Part shown: in pieces, positions 1 through 8,892 of the stretch
Numbering within the stretch: the first letter of the stretch is position 1
How the letters are laid out: every line of letters begins with the position of its first letter
NCBI RefSeq assembly: GCF_014084045.1
Contig: NZ_CP043732.1
Location: 3,162,001 to 3,226,000, forward strand
Direction of reading: 5' to 3'
Origin: Microbacterium esteraromaticum
GTDB taxonomy: Bacteria > Actinomycetota > Actinomycetes > Actinomycetales > Microbacteriaceae
Length of the DNA stretch: 64,000 nucleotides
Translations under genes and position numbers: made by a program
The notes under the pieces: model-generated
What the model was told of the DNA's origin: nothing
What the model saw: the letters and a program-made list of their open reading frames with translations, nothing else
The model's database searches: none

Positions 1-603
1 CCACTGCGTGAGCTTCTTCTTCACGACCTCGGCACCGCAGCGCTCGCAGCGGCCGTCGACGACCTGCTCGTTCGCGAGCACGGTCTGATCGTTCGGGCAC
101 CAGTTGACCGCGCTCTTCTTGCGGTAGGCCAGCCCCCGCTCGTACAGCTTCAGGAACAGCCACTGGTTCCAGCGGTAGTACTCGGGGTCGGAGGTGTGCA
201 GCACACGCGACCAGTCGTACGACATGCCGTAGCCGCGGAAGCCGGCCTTGTGCTGGTCGATGTTCCGGTAGGTCCACTCGCGAGGGTCGGCGCCGCGCTT
301 GATCGCGGCGTTCTCGGCGGGCAGGCCGAACGAGTCCCAGCCGATCGGGTTGAGCACGTTGTGCCCGCGGTGGCGCCAGTAGCGCGCGACGATGTCGGGA
401 TACAGGTAGTTGATCGCGTGCCCCATGTGCAGGTCGCCCGAGGGATACGGGAACATGCCGAGGATGTACTTGCGAGGCCGCTCGTCGTCTTCGCCGCCGG
501 CCACGAAGGTCTCGTTCTCAGCCCAGTACTCCTGCCACTTGAGCTGGATGTCGTGCGCGGACATCACTTCAGGGGACTCGGCGTGGGACGCGTGCTCGGT
601 CAA
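1..603 (-). CDS. leuS: Leucyl-tRNA synthetase, N-terminal part (cut by window edge)
   Basis: Class I aminoacyl-tRNA synthetase that charges tRNA-Leu in the cytoplasm. About 201 N-terminal codons are visible. The class I signature appears as [12 protein letters not shown] (HMGH for HIGH), followed by the conserved [13 protein letters not shown] block, and the visible part ends in the cysteine-containing start of the editing/zinc region. The rest lies left of the window. I chose a TTG at 603 because it gives an [22 protein letters not shown] leader; an ATG at 564 is the conservative alternative. It follows pabB on the same strand after a gap of about 70 bases. Confidence 0.93.
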   Translation of the reverse strand, partial: MTEHASHAESPEVMSAHDIQLKWQEYWAENETFVAGGEDDERPRKYILGMFPYPSGDLHMGHAINYLYPDIVARYWRHRGHNVLNPIGWDSFGLPAENAAIKRGADPREWTYRNIDQHKAGFRGYGMSYDWSRVLHTSDPEYYRWNQWLFLKLYERGLAYRKKSAVNWCPNDQTVLANEQVVDGRCERCGAEVVKKKLTQW

Positions 604-675
604 GGGACGGCCAATCTGACGATGCGGAACAGCCCGGAAATCGGGCCCTTCCAGGGTATCGCGAGCGGCGTGCGG

Positions 676-2049
676 TCAGGAAACCGGCAGCAGCTCGCGC
701 CAGGGCTGCGGCAGCGTCGCTCCGAGGGCGGCGAGCGGCGCTCTCGCCTTCGTCGCGACCTCGGCCGCCTCGGCGTCGGGGCGGGACAGCCACGTGATCC
801 CGCCTCCGGCGCCGACGTACGCCCCGTGCGCATCGACCACGATCGTCCGGATCACCATCGCGAGGTCGACGCGCCCGTCGAGCCCCACATGCCCGAAGCA
901 TCCGGAGTAGATGCCGCGCGGCGCCCTCTCGAGCCGGTGCAGGATCGTCATCGCCGACAGCTTCGGCGCGCCGGTCATGCTGCCGGCGGGGAAGGCGGCG
1001 TCGCACAGGTCGCCGAAGGTGACCCCGTCTCGCAGCCGCACGCTCACGGTGCTGACCAGCTGGTGCACCGCGGGGTAGGTCTCCACGTCCCACAGCCTCT
1101 CGACCTCGACCGTGCCCGGCACCCCGATGTGCGACAGGTCGTTGCGCATCAGGTCGACGATCATGACGTTCTCCGCACGCTCCTTGACGTCCGTGCGCAG
1201 CTCCTCGGCGAGCCGCGCGTCGAGCTCGGGCGTCACGCCGCGCGGACGTGTGCCCTTGATCGGGCTCGTCGAGGCTCGTCCGCCGCCCGTCGCCAGGAAC
1301 TGCTCGGGGCTGGCGCTGAGCACGTGCTGGTCGCCGGTGCGCAGATATCCGCCGTGATGCGCGGGCGTCGCAGCCCTGAGCCGCCGGTACACGGTGAACG
1401 GGTCGTCTGGACGCGCAGCGGTGAAGCGCGTGGTGAGGCACAGCTGATAGGCGTCTCCGCGCTGGATCGCCGATCTGCACTCCTCGACCAGGGCGGTGTA
1501 CTCGACGACCCCGTGACGGGCAGCTGCGGTCCGCGCCCCGGTCGCCGGAGGCGCCGGGGCCGGGTGTGGTGCGGCGACCGCCTCACGCACGGCCGCGACC
1601 CAGGAATCGATGTCCGCCGCGGCGGCGAGGGCGTGCAGATCGCCGGTGGCGTGGTCGACCGCGACGGCGCGGGTGACGGCGATCCACGTCGGGGCCGCCT
1701 CGCTCTCGGCGACGGGCGCGCCGCTGGCCGCAGCCCCGTGCTCGTACGGCAGCCATCCGACCCAGCCGCCGAGGAAGGGGATTCGGGATGCCTCCGCCGG
1801 CGCGCTGAGATCGATCGAGCGCACAGCGACCGGGTCGGTCTCGACGACGCCCGTGCCGATCAGGCTCCACCCGCTCCGCGGGTCGACACCGGCATCCAGC
1901 CAGAACGCCTCCCGGGCGTCGCCGAACAGATGCGCGAAGAGGGCCTCGGCATCGGGACGCCCATCGGCGCACGCGACGGCTCGATCGGTCAGCGGGAGCG
2001 GTGCAGGCACCTTCACAGCGTATGGCTCTGCCGCAGGCTTTACGCTCAT
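676..2049 (-). CDS. pabB: Aminodeoxychorismate synthase component I
   Basis: Chorismate-binding enzyme of 457 residues that aminates chorismate to aminodeoxychorismate in p-aminobenzoate and folate synthesis. The C-terminal half carries the chorismate-enzyme core: the PIKGTRPRG motif, NVMIVDLMRNDLS, and AAFPAGSMTGAPK followed by GIYSG. PIKGT with Lys is the usual PabB form; anthranilate synthase I is the main alternative but normally sits with trp genes, which are absent here. The ATG at 2049 gives MSVKPAAEP; a longer frame upstream has no sensible sequence. Its start codon is only three bases from that of the divergent dedA gene. Confidence 0.88.
   Translation of the reverse strand: MSVKPAAEPYAVKVPAPLPLTDRAVACADGRPDAEALFAHLFGDAREAFWLDAGVDPRSGWSLIGTGVVETDPVAVRSIDLSAPAEASRIPFLGGWVGWLPYEHGAAASGAPVAESEAAPTWIAVTRAVAVDHATGDLHALAAAADIDSWVAAVREAVAAPHPAPAPPATGARTAAARHGVVEYTALVEECRSAIQRGDAYQLCLTTRFTAARPDDPFTVYRRLRAATPAHHGGYLRTGDQHVLSASPEQFLATGGGRASTSPIKGTRPRGVTPELDARLAEELRTDVKERAENVMIVDLMRNDLSHIGVPGTVEVERLWDVETYPAVHQLVSTVSVRLRDGVTFGDLCDAAFPAGSMTGAPKLSAMTILHRLERAPRGIYSGCFGHVGLDGRVDLAMVIRTIVVDAHGAYVGAGGGITWLSRPDAEAAEVATKARAPLAALGATLPQPWRELLPVS
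2041..2046 (+). promoter_or_regulatory. -10 box for leaderless dedA
   Basis: TACGCT matches the actinobacterial TANNNT -10 consensus and ends six bases before the GTG at 2053, so transcription would begin at or next to the start codon. It lies inside the first codons of pabB. No clear -35 box is seen. Confidence 0.45.
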
Positions 2050-2052
2050 GGG

Positions 2053-2730
2053 GTGAACGACTTCGTCCTGTGGGTCATCGAGGCCGTGCAGGCTGTCGAC
2101 CCGGTGCTGCGCACAGTGCTGGCCGGGATCGCGATCATGCTCGAGACCAGCATCCTCATCGGCCTGGTCGTGCCCGGCGACACGGTCGTGCTCGTCGCGG
2201 CGATCGGTGTCGACGGATGGTTCGAGGGCATCGCGCTGGGTGTCACGGTGGTCGTCGGCGCGCTGATCGGCGAGTCCATCGGATTCTGGCTCGGCACCTG
2301 GGCGGGACCGCACATCCGCGCATCGTGGCTGGGGCGCAGGATCGGCGAAGAGCACTGGGAGCGGTCGGAGCGGTACCTCCGCCGCCGCGGGGGCGTGGCC
2401 ATCTTCCTCTCGCGCTTCCTGCCCGTCCTGCACTCGCTCGTGCCGCTGACCGTGGGGATGAGCGGCTACGCGTATCGCAGGTTCATCGCCTGGACCCTTC
2501 CCGCCTGCGTGCTGTGGGCAGGGCTCTACGTGGGCGTCGCCGCGACCGCGGCGGGCAACTACCGCGAGCTCTCCGAGCGTGTGCACTATGCCGGATATCT
2601 CTTCGTGGGCCTCATCGTCGTGCTGCTGACGGTGCTGGTCGTCGGCAAGAAGCTCCTCGCCCGCCGCGAGGAGAGGCACATGCGCCACGCCGGCGAACTC
2701 GACCACGATGGCGGGCGCATCGACCCGTGA
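2053..2730 (+). CDS. DedA family membrane protein
   Basis: Integral membrane protein of 225 residues in the DedA/SNARE-associated (VTT) family, implicated in lipid translocation, envelope homeostasis and proton-motive-force maintenance. It shows the family features: an N-terminal hydrophobic helix, the VVPGDTVVLVAA segment, a glycine-rich re-entrant region, the FLSRFLPVLHSLVPLTVG motif, and further hydrophobic helices before a charged tail. The start is a GTG at 2053 giving VNDFVLWVIEAV; the large open frame upstream is an antisense shadow of pabB. A -10 box seven bases ahead suggests a leaderless mRNA. The exact substrate cannot be told. Confidence 0.87.
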   Translation: MNDFVLWVIEAVQAVDPVLRTVLAGIAIMLETSILIGLVVPGDTVVLVAAIGVDGWFEGIALGVTVVVGALIGESIGFWLGTWAGPHIRASWLGRRIGEEHWERSERYLRRRGGVAIFLSRFLPVLHSLVPLTVGMSGYAYRRFIAWTLPACVLWAGLYVGVAATAAGNYRELSERVHYAGYLFVGLIVVLLTVLVVGKKLLARREERHMRHAGELDHDGGRIDP

Positions 2731-2763
2731 CCGTCCGGTCCGAACCGTGAAAGACTGGAGCGG

Positions 2764-3792
2764 ATGTCTCCTGCGTCACCGGCCAAGATCCACTGGTTCG
2801 CTCGACTCGAGCACCGCATCCACGTCTGGCGCGAGCGCCGCGCTCGCCGACGGGGGCGTTCGGCGACCGCCGTGCCCTTCCCCGGCTACGGCAGCACATC
2901 GGGCTGGGTGCGCGTCGTCGGCCGCGCCCTGATCGTGCCGCCGCCGCTGAAGAAGACCCGCGGGGAGGGCAGCGTGCGCGGCTGGCGCTCGTTCGTGAGC
3001 ATCCCGGTCAGCTTCGCCTCCGTCGTGATCGAGATCGGCGGCCGCACGCATACGGTCGTGGCCGACCGCGGCGGTGTGATCGACACGGTCATCGACGCGG
3101 AGCTGCAGCCTGGCTGGCAGGATTTCACGATGTCCGTCGAGGGGCAGAAGCCCGTCGCCGCCACTGCCTTCATCGTCGACGAGCACGTCGACTTCGGTGT
3201 GGTGTCGGACGTCGACGACACCGTGATGGTCACCGCTCTGCCGCGGCCGTTCATCGCCGCATGGAACTCGTTCGTGGTCGATGAGCACGCCCGAACCCCG
3301 GTGCCCGGAATGGCCGTGCTGCTCGAGCAGCTGCGCCGGGACAACCCGGGCTCGCCCATGATCTACCTCTCCACCGGCGCCTGGAACGTCGCGCCGACCC
3401 TGCGCCGGTTCCTCAGCCGTCACCTCTTCCCGGCCGGAGCGATGCTGCTCACCGACTGGGGTCCGACGCACGACCGCTGGTTCCGCAGCGGTCAGGCGCA
3501 CAAGACCAGCAACCTGCGCCGTCTGGCGCAGGAGTTCCCGAACGTCCGCTGGCTGCTGATCGGCGACGACGGGCAGCACGATGAGGCGATCTACTCGCAG
3601 TTCCTCGAGGAGCATCCCTCATCCGTCGCGGGAGTCGCGATCCGACGCCTGCTCCCGGCCGAGGCCGTGCTCGCGGGCGGTCGCGCATCGGGCGAGCACG
3701 CCGAGGGCAGCGTGCCGTGGGTGAGCGCTGAGGACGGCGCAGGGCTCAGGGAGCGTCTCGGCGAGGTCGGCATCCTCACCGACCCCTCATGA
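2764..3792 (+). CDS. App1-family (DUF2183) phosphatase domain protein
   Basis: Protein of 342 residues with the App1/DUF2183 domain, a HAD-like family whose yeast member is a Mg-dependent phosphatidate phosphatase. The catalytic DxDxT-type motif is visible as VSDVDDTVM near residue 158. It is followed by PVPGMAVLLEQL, the IYLSTGAWN segment and LLIGDDGQHD, matching HAD motifs II to IV. The N-terminus is basic (HVWRERRARRR) with no clear membrane helix. A weak AAGACT box ends seven bases before the ATG, so it may also be leaderless. Real substrates in bacteria are unknown. Confidence 0.82.
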   Translation: MSPASPAKIHWFARLEHRIHVWRERRARRRGRSATAVPFPGYGSTSGWVRVVGRALIVPPPLKKTRGEGSVRGWRSFVSIPVSFASVVIEIGGRTHTVVADRGGVIDTVIDAELQPGWQDFTMSVEGQKPVAATAFIVDEHVDFGVVSDVDDTVMVTALPRPFIAAWNSFVVDEHARTPVPGMAVLLEQLRRDNPGSPMIYLSTGAWNVAPTLRRFLSRHLFPAGAMLLTDWGPTHDRWFRSGQAHKTSNLRRLAQEFPNVRWLLIGDDGQHDEAIYSQFLEEHPSSVAGVAIRRLLPAEAVLAGGRASGEHAEGSVPWVSAEDGAGLRERLGEVGILTDPS

Positions 3793-3805
3793 GTGACAGC
3801 CTGTC

Positions 3806-4690
3806 ATGACCTCAGCCGCCCCGTTGTCACCCGCCGAGTGGACTGCTCGCGCGCAGGCGCACGCCGACCGTGCTGACGTGCTCACCGCGGCGCATCGCGC
3901 TCGTCAGCAGCGCGGAGAGAAGCATCCCGTGGAGGACTTCCTCTTCACGTACTACTCGTACAAGCCCGCACAGCTGCGCAGGTGGCATCCGGGCGCCGGT
4001 GTGATGCTCCGTGACGCCGAGGAGCGGGCCGACTGGCGCTGGTACTCCCCCGGTGACGAACCTGGCGGGTACGCGCCCGACGCCGGGGCGTTCCGCTCGG
4101 AGAAGCCTCAGCTCGCCTCCCTCGTCGAGCGGATGCTGAGTCTCACCGCCGCAAGACCGGGCCAGTTCGGCTGCTTCGGCCTGCATGAGTGGGCGATGGT
4201 CTACCGCACCGACGAGCACCGTCATGCCGTGCCGCTCCGGCTCGGCGGGGCGGGCACCGATGCCGTCGTCGAAGCAGGCGACCTGCGGTGCACGCACTTC
4301 GATGCCTTCCGCTTCTTCACGGACGACGCGGTGCCGCGCAATCGCCTGCCTCTGAGCCGGGAGAGCCAGCCCGAGCTCGAGCAGCCCGGCTGCCTGCACG
4401 CCGGCATGGACGTCTACAAGTGGGCGGTCAAGCTCGGCCCCCTGGTGCCGGGCGAGCTGCTGCTCGACGCGTTCGAGCTGGCATCGGAGATCCGTCGTCT
4501 CGACATGGAGGCGGCTCCGTACGACCTGTCGGACTGGGGTGTTCGTCCGGTGCGGATCGAGACCGCCGAGGGCAAGGCCGAGTACGTGCGACGTCAGCGG
4601 GTGTTCGCCGAGCGGGGCAACGCCCTGCGTCACGCCATGCTTGATGCGTGGACCGGCTCGGCCGTCGCGGCGCTCCCGGCTGCGAGCTGA
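3806..4690 (+). CDS. Conserved protein annotated as 3-methyladenine DNA glycosylase
   Basis: Soluble protein of 294 residues. It resembles an actinobacterial family that databases usually label 3-methyladenine DNA glycosylase; marks are the EDFLFTYYSYKPAQLRRWHPG-like segment and FGLHEWAMVYR. I do not see a helix-hairpin-helix motif or another classical glycosylase signature, so the biochemical label should be treated as transferred, not shown. It starts 13 bases after the App1 gene and is probably co-transcribed with it. Its last 61 bases overlap the 3' end of the convergent monooxygenase gene. Confidence 0.7.
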   Translation: MTSAAPLSPAEWTARAQAHADRADVLTAAHRARQQRGEKHPVEDFLFTYYSYKPAQLRRWHPGAGVMLRDAEERADWRWYSPGDEPGGYAPDAGAFRSEKPQLASLVERMLSLTAARPGQFGCFGLHEWAMVYRTDEHRHAVPLRLGGAGTDAVVEAGDLRCTHFDAFRFFTDDAVPRNRLPLSRESQPELEQPGCLHAGMDVYKWAVKLGPLVPGELLLDAFELASEIRRLDMEAAPYDLSDWGVRPVRIETAEGKAEYVRRQRVFAERGNALRHAMLDAWTGSAVAALPAAS

Positions 4691-5750
4691 GCGAGGTGAC
4701 GGCGCACGGCGTTGGCGGCGGTGCGTCCCGCACGATTCGCCCCGATCGTGCTCGCTGACGGTCCGTAGCCGACGAGCTGGATGCGCGGGTCGGCGACCGC
4801 TGTCGTGCCGCGCCCTCCGCGATCGAGCTGGATGCCGCCGCGCGGGCTGCGAAGGTGCAGCGGCGCCAGGTGGGCGATCGCAGGCCGGAAGCCGGTCGCC
4901 CAGAGGATGACGTCGACCTGCTCGAACGAGCCGTCCGACCACCGGACCCCGTCGGGCTCGATCGAGGAGAACATCGGCCGTCGCGCCGCGTATGCGCCCA
5001 GCCGCTCCGCCTCCCTCTCCTGCGGCCGCAGCATCAGCCCGGTCACGCTCACCACGCTCTCGGGCGCCAGTCCCTGCGCGACCCTCTGCTCGACCAGTGC
5101 GACCGCCGCAGCACCGGCTTCGGGGTGAAGTCGTCGCTGCGCCAGACCGGTGGCTTCCTGGTGACCCACAGTGTGTCGGTGATCGGCGCGAGCGCACCGA
5201 GGAACTGCACGGCCGACGCCCCTCCGCCGACGACGAGCACCCGCTTGCCGCGGAACCGCTCGGGCCCTGGGTAGTCGACGGTGTGCAGCTGCTCGCCGAT
5301 GAACGTCTCCATGCCCGGGTAGTGCGGCACGAACGGCTGCGTCCAGGTGCCCGTCGCATTGATGAGGGTGCGGCTGCGCCACGACCGCTCCCCCGCCCGA
5401 ATCACCAGGATGCCATCGTCGTCGACGACCTCGCCGACATGCACCGGGCGGATGACGGGCAGACGGTGGCGCTGCTCGTACGCGGCGAACGTCCGCGGCA
5501 CGGCGAGGTTCGCGCGGGCGTCGTCATGTGCCGGAGCATCGTCTCCAGGCAGCTCGGCGACGCGGTGCACGTCGCTCATGGTCAGGGCGTCCCATCGGTG
5601 CTGCCAGGCGCCGCCCGGGTTCGGGTTCGCATCGAGCACGACGTGCTCGATGCCCAGCCTCTGCAGGTGGTACGACGCCGACAGGCCCGCCTGGCCTGCT
5701 CCGATGACGACGCTCTCGAGTGTGCTCACATCGATGCACAACGTCTGCAC
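4630..5750 (-). pseudogene. Flavin-dependent NAD(P)-binding monooxygenase, frameshifted
   Basis: Group B-type flavoprotein of about 370 residues once the frame is repaired. The first part has the FAD-binding VVIGAGQAGLSASYHL motif, NPGGAWQHRWD, and the NADPH-binding VLVVGGGASAVQF motif. Around 5122-5125 the frame breaks: DDFTP continues in the next frame as EAGAAAVALVEQ, then the conserved ILWATGFRP segment. Adding one C to the run of four restores a single frame. Start is a GTG at 5750 or, more likely, a GTG at 5729 giving VSTLESVVIG. Either a pseudogene or a one-base consensus error. The substrate is unknown. Confidence 0.8.
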
Positions 5751-5772
5751 AGGTCCCGTTGTTCCTGCTTGC

Positions 5773-5778
5773 TACCCT
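5773..5778 (+). promoter_or_regulatory. Candidate -10 box of the cation antiporter gene
   Basis: TACCCT fits TANNNT. It lies in the gap upstream of the antiporter and would give a 5' leader of 70-100 bases containing a GC hairpin at 5823-5838 (GCGGGG/CCCCGC). No good -35 box is visible. Confidence 0.3.
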
Positions 5779-5883
5779 GGTGCTGTAGCCACCGGCGGGA
5801 CGACCCGGCGGACAGATCACACGCGGGGACGGCCCCGCAGATCGGCTCGCACCGTGACCCGTTCCGACCTCCTGCGCTCGGTT

Positions 5884-6993
5884 ATGACGCGCACCGCAGT
5901 CTTCCGTCTCGTGCTGGGATGGGCATCCTTCGCCGCCCTGCTCGCACTCGCCCCGCAGCTCGCCGGCCCCCTGCCGACGCCGATGCTCTGGCTGACCCTG
6001 GCCGCGATCGTCACGGTCATCGCCGTGTGCGCCTTCGGCGTCGTCACCGAGGCCGAGCATCTGGCGCACCGTCTCGGCGACCCGTACGGCACTCTCGTGC
6101 TGACCCTGTCGATCGCGGCGATCGAGGTGATCCTCATCGCGGCAGTGATGCTGGGGCCCGGTGAGCATCACACCATCGCCCGCGACTCGGTGATGGCCGT
6201 GTCGATGATCATCATGAACCTCGTGATCGGCGTCGCGCTCATCGCCGGCGGTCTGCGTCACTCCGGCCTGCGCGCCAACCGGAACGGCGTGTCGACGTAT
6301 CTCGGCATGCTGATCGTGCTGCTCGCGGTGGCCTTCGCGTTCCCGGCGCTCCTCGGCGACGCCGGCGCGTACGCACCGGCTGCGGCGATCACCATGATCG
6401 TGCTCGTCGTGCTGCTGTACGTGTTCTTCCTGCTGCGGCAGATGGGCGCGCAGAAGGCGGACTTCCAGGAGGTGGATGCCAGGCGGGACGCTGTCGACGC
6501 CCCCGCCCGTGCCTCCGTCGGCGCGGTGCTGGTGGAGCACCGCGCCGAGCTCATCGCGCGCACGCTGCTGCTGCTCGCCCTCGTCCTGCCGATCGTGCTG
6601 CTCTCGCACGACATGGCCACGCTGCTGGATGACGGGCTCGGCCGTCTCGGCGCGCCCGTGGCGCTCTCGGGCATCCTCATCGCGATGATCGTCTTCCTTC
6701 CCGAGACGATCACCACCGTGCGCGCGTCGCTGTCTGGTGAGGTGCAGCGCGTGAGCAACCTCTGCCACGGTGCACTCGTCTCCACAGCCGGGCTGACCAT
6801 CCCGGCTGTGCTGACCATAGGCCTGATCACCGGGCAGACTGTCGTGCTCGCCGAGAGCCCGATCAACCTGCTGCTGCTCGGTCTCACACTGCTGCTGACC
6901 ATGGCCACCTTCAGCGCGCGGCGCCTCAACCCACTGCACGGGGCGACCCACGTGATGCTGTTCGTGCTGTACATGTTCAGCGTCTTCGCATAG
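5884..6993 (+). CDS. CaCA-type calcium/cation:proton antiporter
   Basis: Polytopic membrane protein of 369 residues resembling the ChaA/CAX branch of the cation/Ca exchanger superfamily, which expels Ca2+ or Na+ in exchange for protons. Two alpha repeats are visible: the first contains GVVTEAEHLAHRLGDPYG and IEVILIA, the second contains VFLPETITTVRAS. The conserved acidic residues in IEVI and LPET are those expected for ion binding. About eleven hydrophobic segments flank an acidic loop near residue 190. An in-frame GTG at 5854 would add ten residues; neither start has a good ribosome site. A strong terminator follows. Confidence 0.86.
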   Translation: MTRTAVFRLVLGWASFAALLALAPQLAGPLPTPMLWLTLAAIVTVIAVCAFGVVTEAEHLAHRLGDPYGTLVLTLSIAAIEVILIAAVMLGPGEHHTIARDSVMAVSMIIMNLVIGVALIAGGLRHSGLRANRNGVSTYLGMLIVLLAVAFAFPALLGDAGAYAPAAAITMIVLVVLLYVFFLLRQMGAQKADFQEVDARRDAVDAPARASVGAVLVEHRAELIARTLLLLALVLPIVLLSHDMATLLDDGLGRLGAPVALSGILIAMIVFLPETITTVRASLSGEVQRVSNLCHGALVSTAGLTIPAVLTIGLITGQTVVLAESPINLLLLGLTLLLTMATFSARRLNPLHGATHVMLFVLYMFSVFA

Positions 6994-7018
6994 CGGGGGC
7001 ACCCAGGCGGCCGGAAGC

Positions 7019-7052
7019 GACGAGATCCCGCGATTTCTCGCGGGATCTCGTC
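7019..7052. terminator. Hairpin terminator after the antiporter gene
   Basis: Perfect 15-bp inverted repeat (arms 7019-7033 and 7038-7052) with a four-base TTTC loop, between convergent genes. It could serve both strands. Confidence 0.75.
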
Positions 7053-7089
7053 TCGGTGGACCTTCTGCACACCACGCGACGAGAAGGCC

Positions 7090-7136
7090 GAGAGCCTGTT
7101 CTCGGGCGGAGCGGATCCGGCCGAGAACAGGCTCTC
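7090..7136. terminator. Second hairpin, terminator of the M14 peptidase gene
   Basis: Perfect 16-bp inverted repeat (arms 7090-7105 and 7121-7136) around a GC-rich 15-base loop, 30 bases past the stop of the minus-strand peptidase gene. Confidence 0.65.
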
Positions 7137-7165
7137 CAGTAAGGGAATCGAACGGTACCGAGGAA

Positions 7166-8353
7166 TCAGTCGCGCGGGAACGGCTCGCGCGTCGGAATCT
7201 CCTCATAGTCTTCGGGGTCGAGGTTGTCGATGCTGCCATCGACGACCGCGTCGACGAGGCCCGTCAGACCGGTTTCGACCTGCTTGATCAGCTTGCCGCT
7301 GGACTTCGTGCCGTCGTACTGCGTCTGGCTCGAGGTCTCGAAGAGCACCGTGGCGCTGCCGCGCAGAGCGAACGAGCCGAGAGCAGTGCCCGGGAGGTTC
7401 GTGTCCTGCGGGTACAGCGTCGCGTTGCCGAAGCCCGACTCGCCGCGGCTCTGCAGAGCGTTGTACACGGCGACGTTCGCACGCCGCGAGTGGTCGTAGT
7501 CGAACTTGGGCCAGTCGCCGAACGCGGTCGGGTCGGCGATGAAGCGGCCCGAGATCGACAGGAACGAACGCTCTCCCGTGGCGGAGTCGACGTAGCAGCT
7601 GCCCTGGTTGTGCAGGTCCACGAAGTAGTCGACGGTGCCGAACTCGTCTTCGAGGTCGCGATACAGGTCGCGCACGAGCTGGGTCTCGGGGTTGATGTAC
7701 CAGCCGGTGCCGGCGCTCGTACCCGGGAAGTCCGCCGGGTCCGGAACGTAGTCCAGGTCGGGGTTGAAGTCGCGGTTCATGTCGAAGCCGCCGACGCGCG
7801 AGTTGTAGTTCCACGAGGGCTGCGCACCTTCGAGCTGCGGGAAGTCGGCGACGACCTCGTCCCACGAGTGCTGGTTCTGACGCGTGTCGTTCTCGCCGCC
7901 GTCGACGTTCATGCGCGGGATCGTGACGATGGTCACTGCATCTCGCAGCTTCTGGGCGGCAGGCGTGTTGCTGCCCCAGTCGGCGAGGAGGTTGAGCAGC
8001 GCCTCGGTGCCGTGGTTCTCGTTGCCGTGGATCTGCGACTCTATGAAGATGACCGTGTCGCCGTGGCCGACGCGCGCGGTGTAGATGTCGGTGCCATTGC
8101 CTGTCTGACCGAGCACGTCGACAGCGACGGTGCCGTTGGTCGTGTGCTCGATCTTGTGGAGAGCCTTCGTCAGCTGCGCGTGGTTGACGAAGCCGTCGAT
8201 GTTGTTGCTGGCCTCGGTGCCGCAGTGTGCGTTCGCGGGGGGTCCCGCGTAGGCCGGGGCGGTGGCGATGAACAGGCTGCCGACCATGGCCGTAGCACTG
8301 GCGATCGCGGCGACTCTGCCGCGAGTTCTCTTCAGGGGACGTGATTCGATCAT
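7166..8353 (-). CDS. Secreted M14 family zinc carboxypeptidase
   Basis: Exported metallo-carboxypeptidase of 395 residues that trims C-terminal residues from peptides outside the cell. A signal peptide spans residues 1-36 (basic start, hydrophobic core, likely cut after AYA). The M14 zinc site is complete: H109 and E112 in QIHGNEN and H248 in DLHNQG, with the catalytic glutamate probably E339 in LFETSSQT. The mature chain is acidic. The ATG at 8353 follows an AAGGAGAG ribosome site. It stands alone between two terminators. Substrate preference cannot be predicted. Confidence 0.9.
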   Translation of the reverse strand: MIESRPLKRTRGRVAAIASATAMVGSLFIATAPAYAGPPANAHCGTEASNNIDGFVNHAQLTKALHKIEHTTNGTVAVDVLGQTGNGTDIYTARVGHGDTVIFIESQIHGNENHGTEALLNLLADWGSNTPAAQKLRDAVTIVTIPRMNVDGGENDTRQNQHSWDEVVADFPQLEGAQPSWNYNSRVGGFDMNRDFNPDLDYVPDPADFPGTSAGTGWYINPETQLVRDLYRDLEDEFGTVDYFVDLHNQGSCYVDSATGERSFLSISGRFIADPTAFGDWPKFDYDHSRRANVAVYNALQSRGESGFGNATLYPQDTNLPGTALGSFALRGSATVLFETSSQTQYDGTKSSGKLIKQVETGLTGLVDAVVDGSIDNLDPEDYEEIPTREPFPRD

Positions 8354-8596
8354 TGAATCTCTCCTTATATGTTTGATAACCGAACAATCACACGGCTTGA
8401 AGAGAAAACGCAAGCCTGGCCACGCAAATGAGTGATTCTTTGTGTTCGACCTACATGGATTCCGCGACGCGCGCTCACCATGAGGGGATCGTCCGGTGGA
8501 TCTCGGCCAGGATGAGACATTCGGACATCGCCAGAGTGTCCGACCGGACCGGCGAGGCGCGCATCGCCTTCGCGTGGTATGCCTCCGAAAACGAAG

Positions 8597-8620
8597 AACT
8601 CCCCGCCGAGGCGGGGAGTT
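8597..8620 (-). terminator. Terminator of tRNA-Ala
   Basis: Perfect 10-bp stem (AACTCCCCGC paired with GCGGGGAGTT) with a four-base loop just past the tRNA 3' end. On the minus strand it is followed by a T-rich stretch, as for an intrinsic terminator. Confidence 0.7.
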
Positions 8621-8625
8621 CTGTT

Positions 8626-8701
8626 TGGTGGACCTGAGGGGACTCGAACCCCTGACCCCCTGCATGCCATGCAGGTGCGCTACCAGCTGCGCCACAGGCC
8701 C
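8626..8701 (-). tRNA. tRNA-Ala (anticodon GGC)
   Basis: Full cloverleaf on the minus strand: acceptor GGGCCTG/CAGGTCC, anticodon loop TGGCATG giving anticodon GGC, and T-loop GGTTCGAGTCC. The acceptor contains the G3:U70 pair that marks alanine tRNAs. CCA is encoded at 8626-8628. A terminator follows directly. Confidence 0.96.
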
Positions 8702-8843
8702 ATCTTCATCGCCGATCTCGGCAACCTGATCAGCATACTACGCACCGACGGGCAAGCGCCAAATCGCCCCGGCAGGTCGGGAGTGTCGGGTAGCCGTCGC
8801 AGGCCACGCAGTCAAGCGGCTCTGGCCGCGGCGCCGACAGGGC

Positions 8844-8849
8844 TAGATT
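8844..8849 (+). promoter_or_regulatory. Candidate -10 box for the small acidic protein gene
   Basis: TAGATT fits TANNNT and would start transcription about 37 bases before the ATG at 8893, which has its own AGAGGAG ribosome site. Confidence 0.35.
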
Positions 8850-8892
8850 CGCGCCACGCGGCGCGCGCGGCGTCGCCATGAGAGGAGCGATC

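Noticed and set aside
196..2052. Long plus-strand open frame ahead of dedA
   Set aside because: It is antisense to pabB and leuS. Only the part from 2053 resembles a real protein (DedA).
5759..5778. TTGTTC and TACCCT as a full -35/-10 promoter for the antiporter gene
   Set aside because: Only eight bases separate them, too few for a promoter; the -10 alone is retained with low confidence.
5785..5883. Manganese or other riboswitch ahead of the cation antiporter
   Set aside because: Only a short GC hairpin is seen; the yybP-ykoY consensus is not recognisable.
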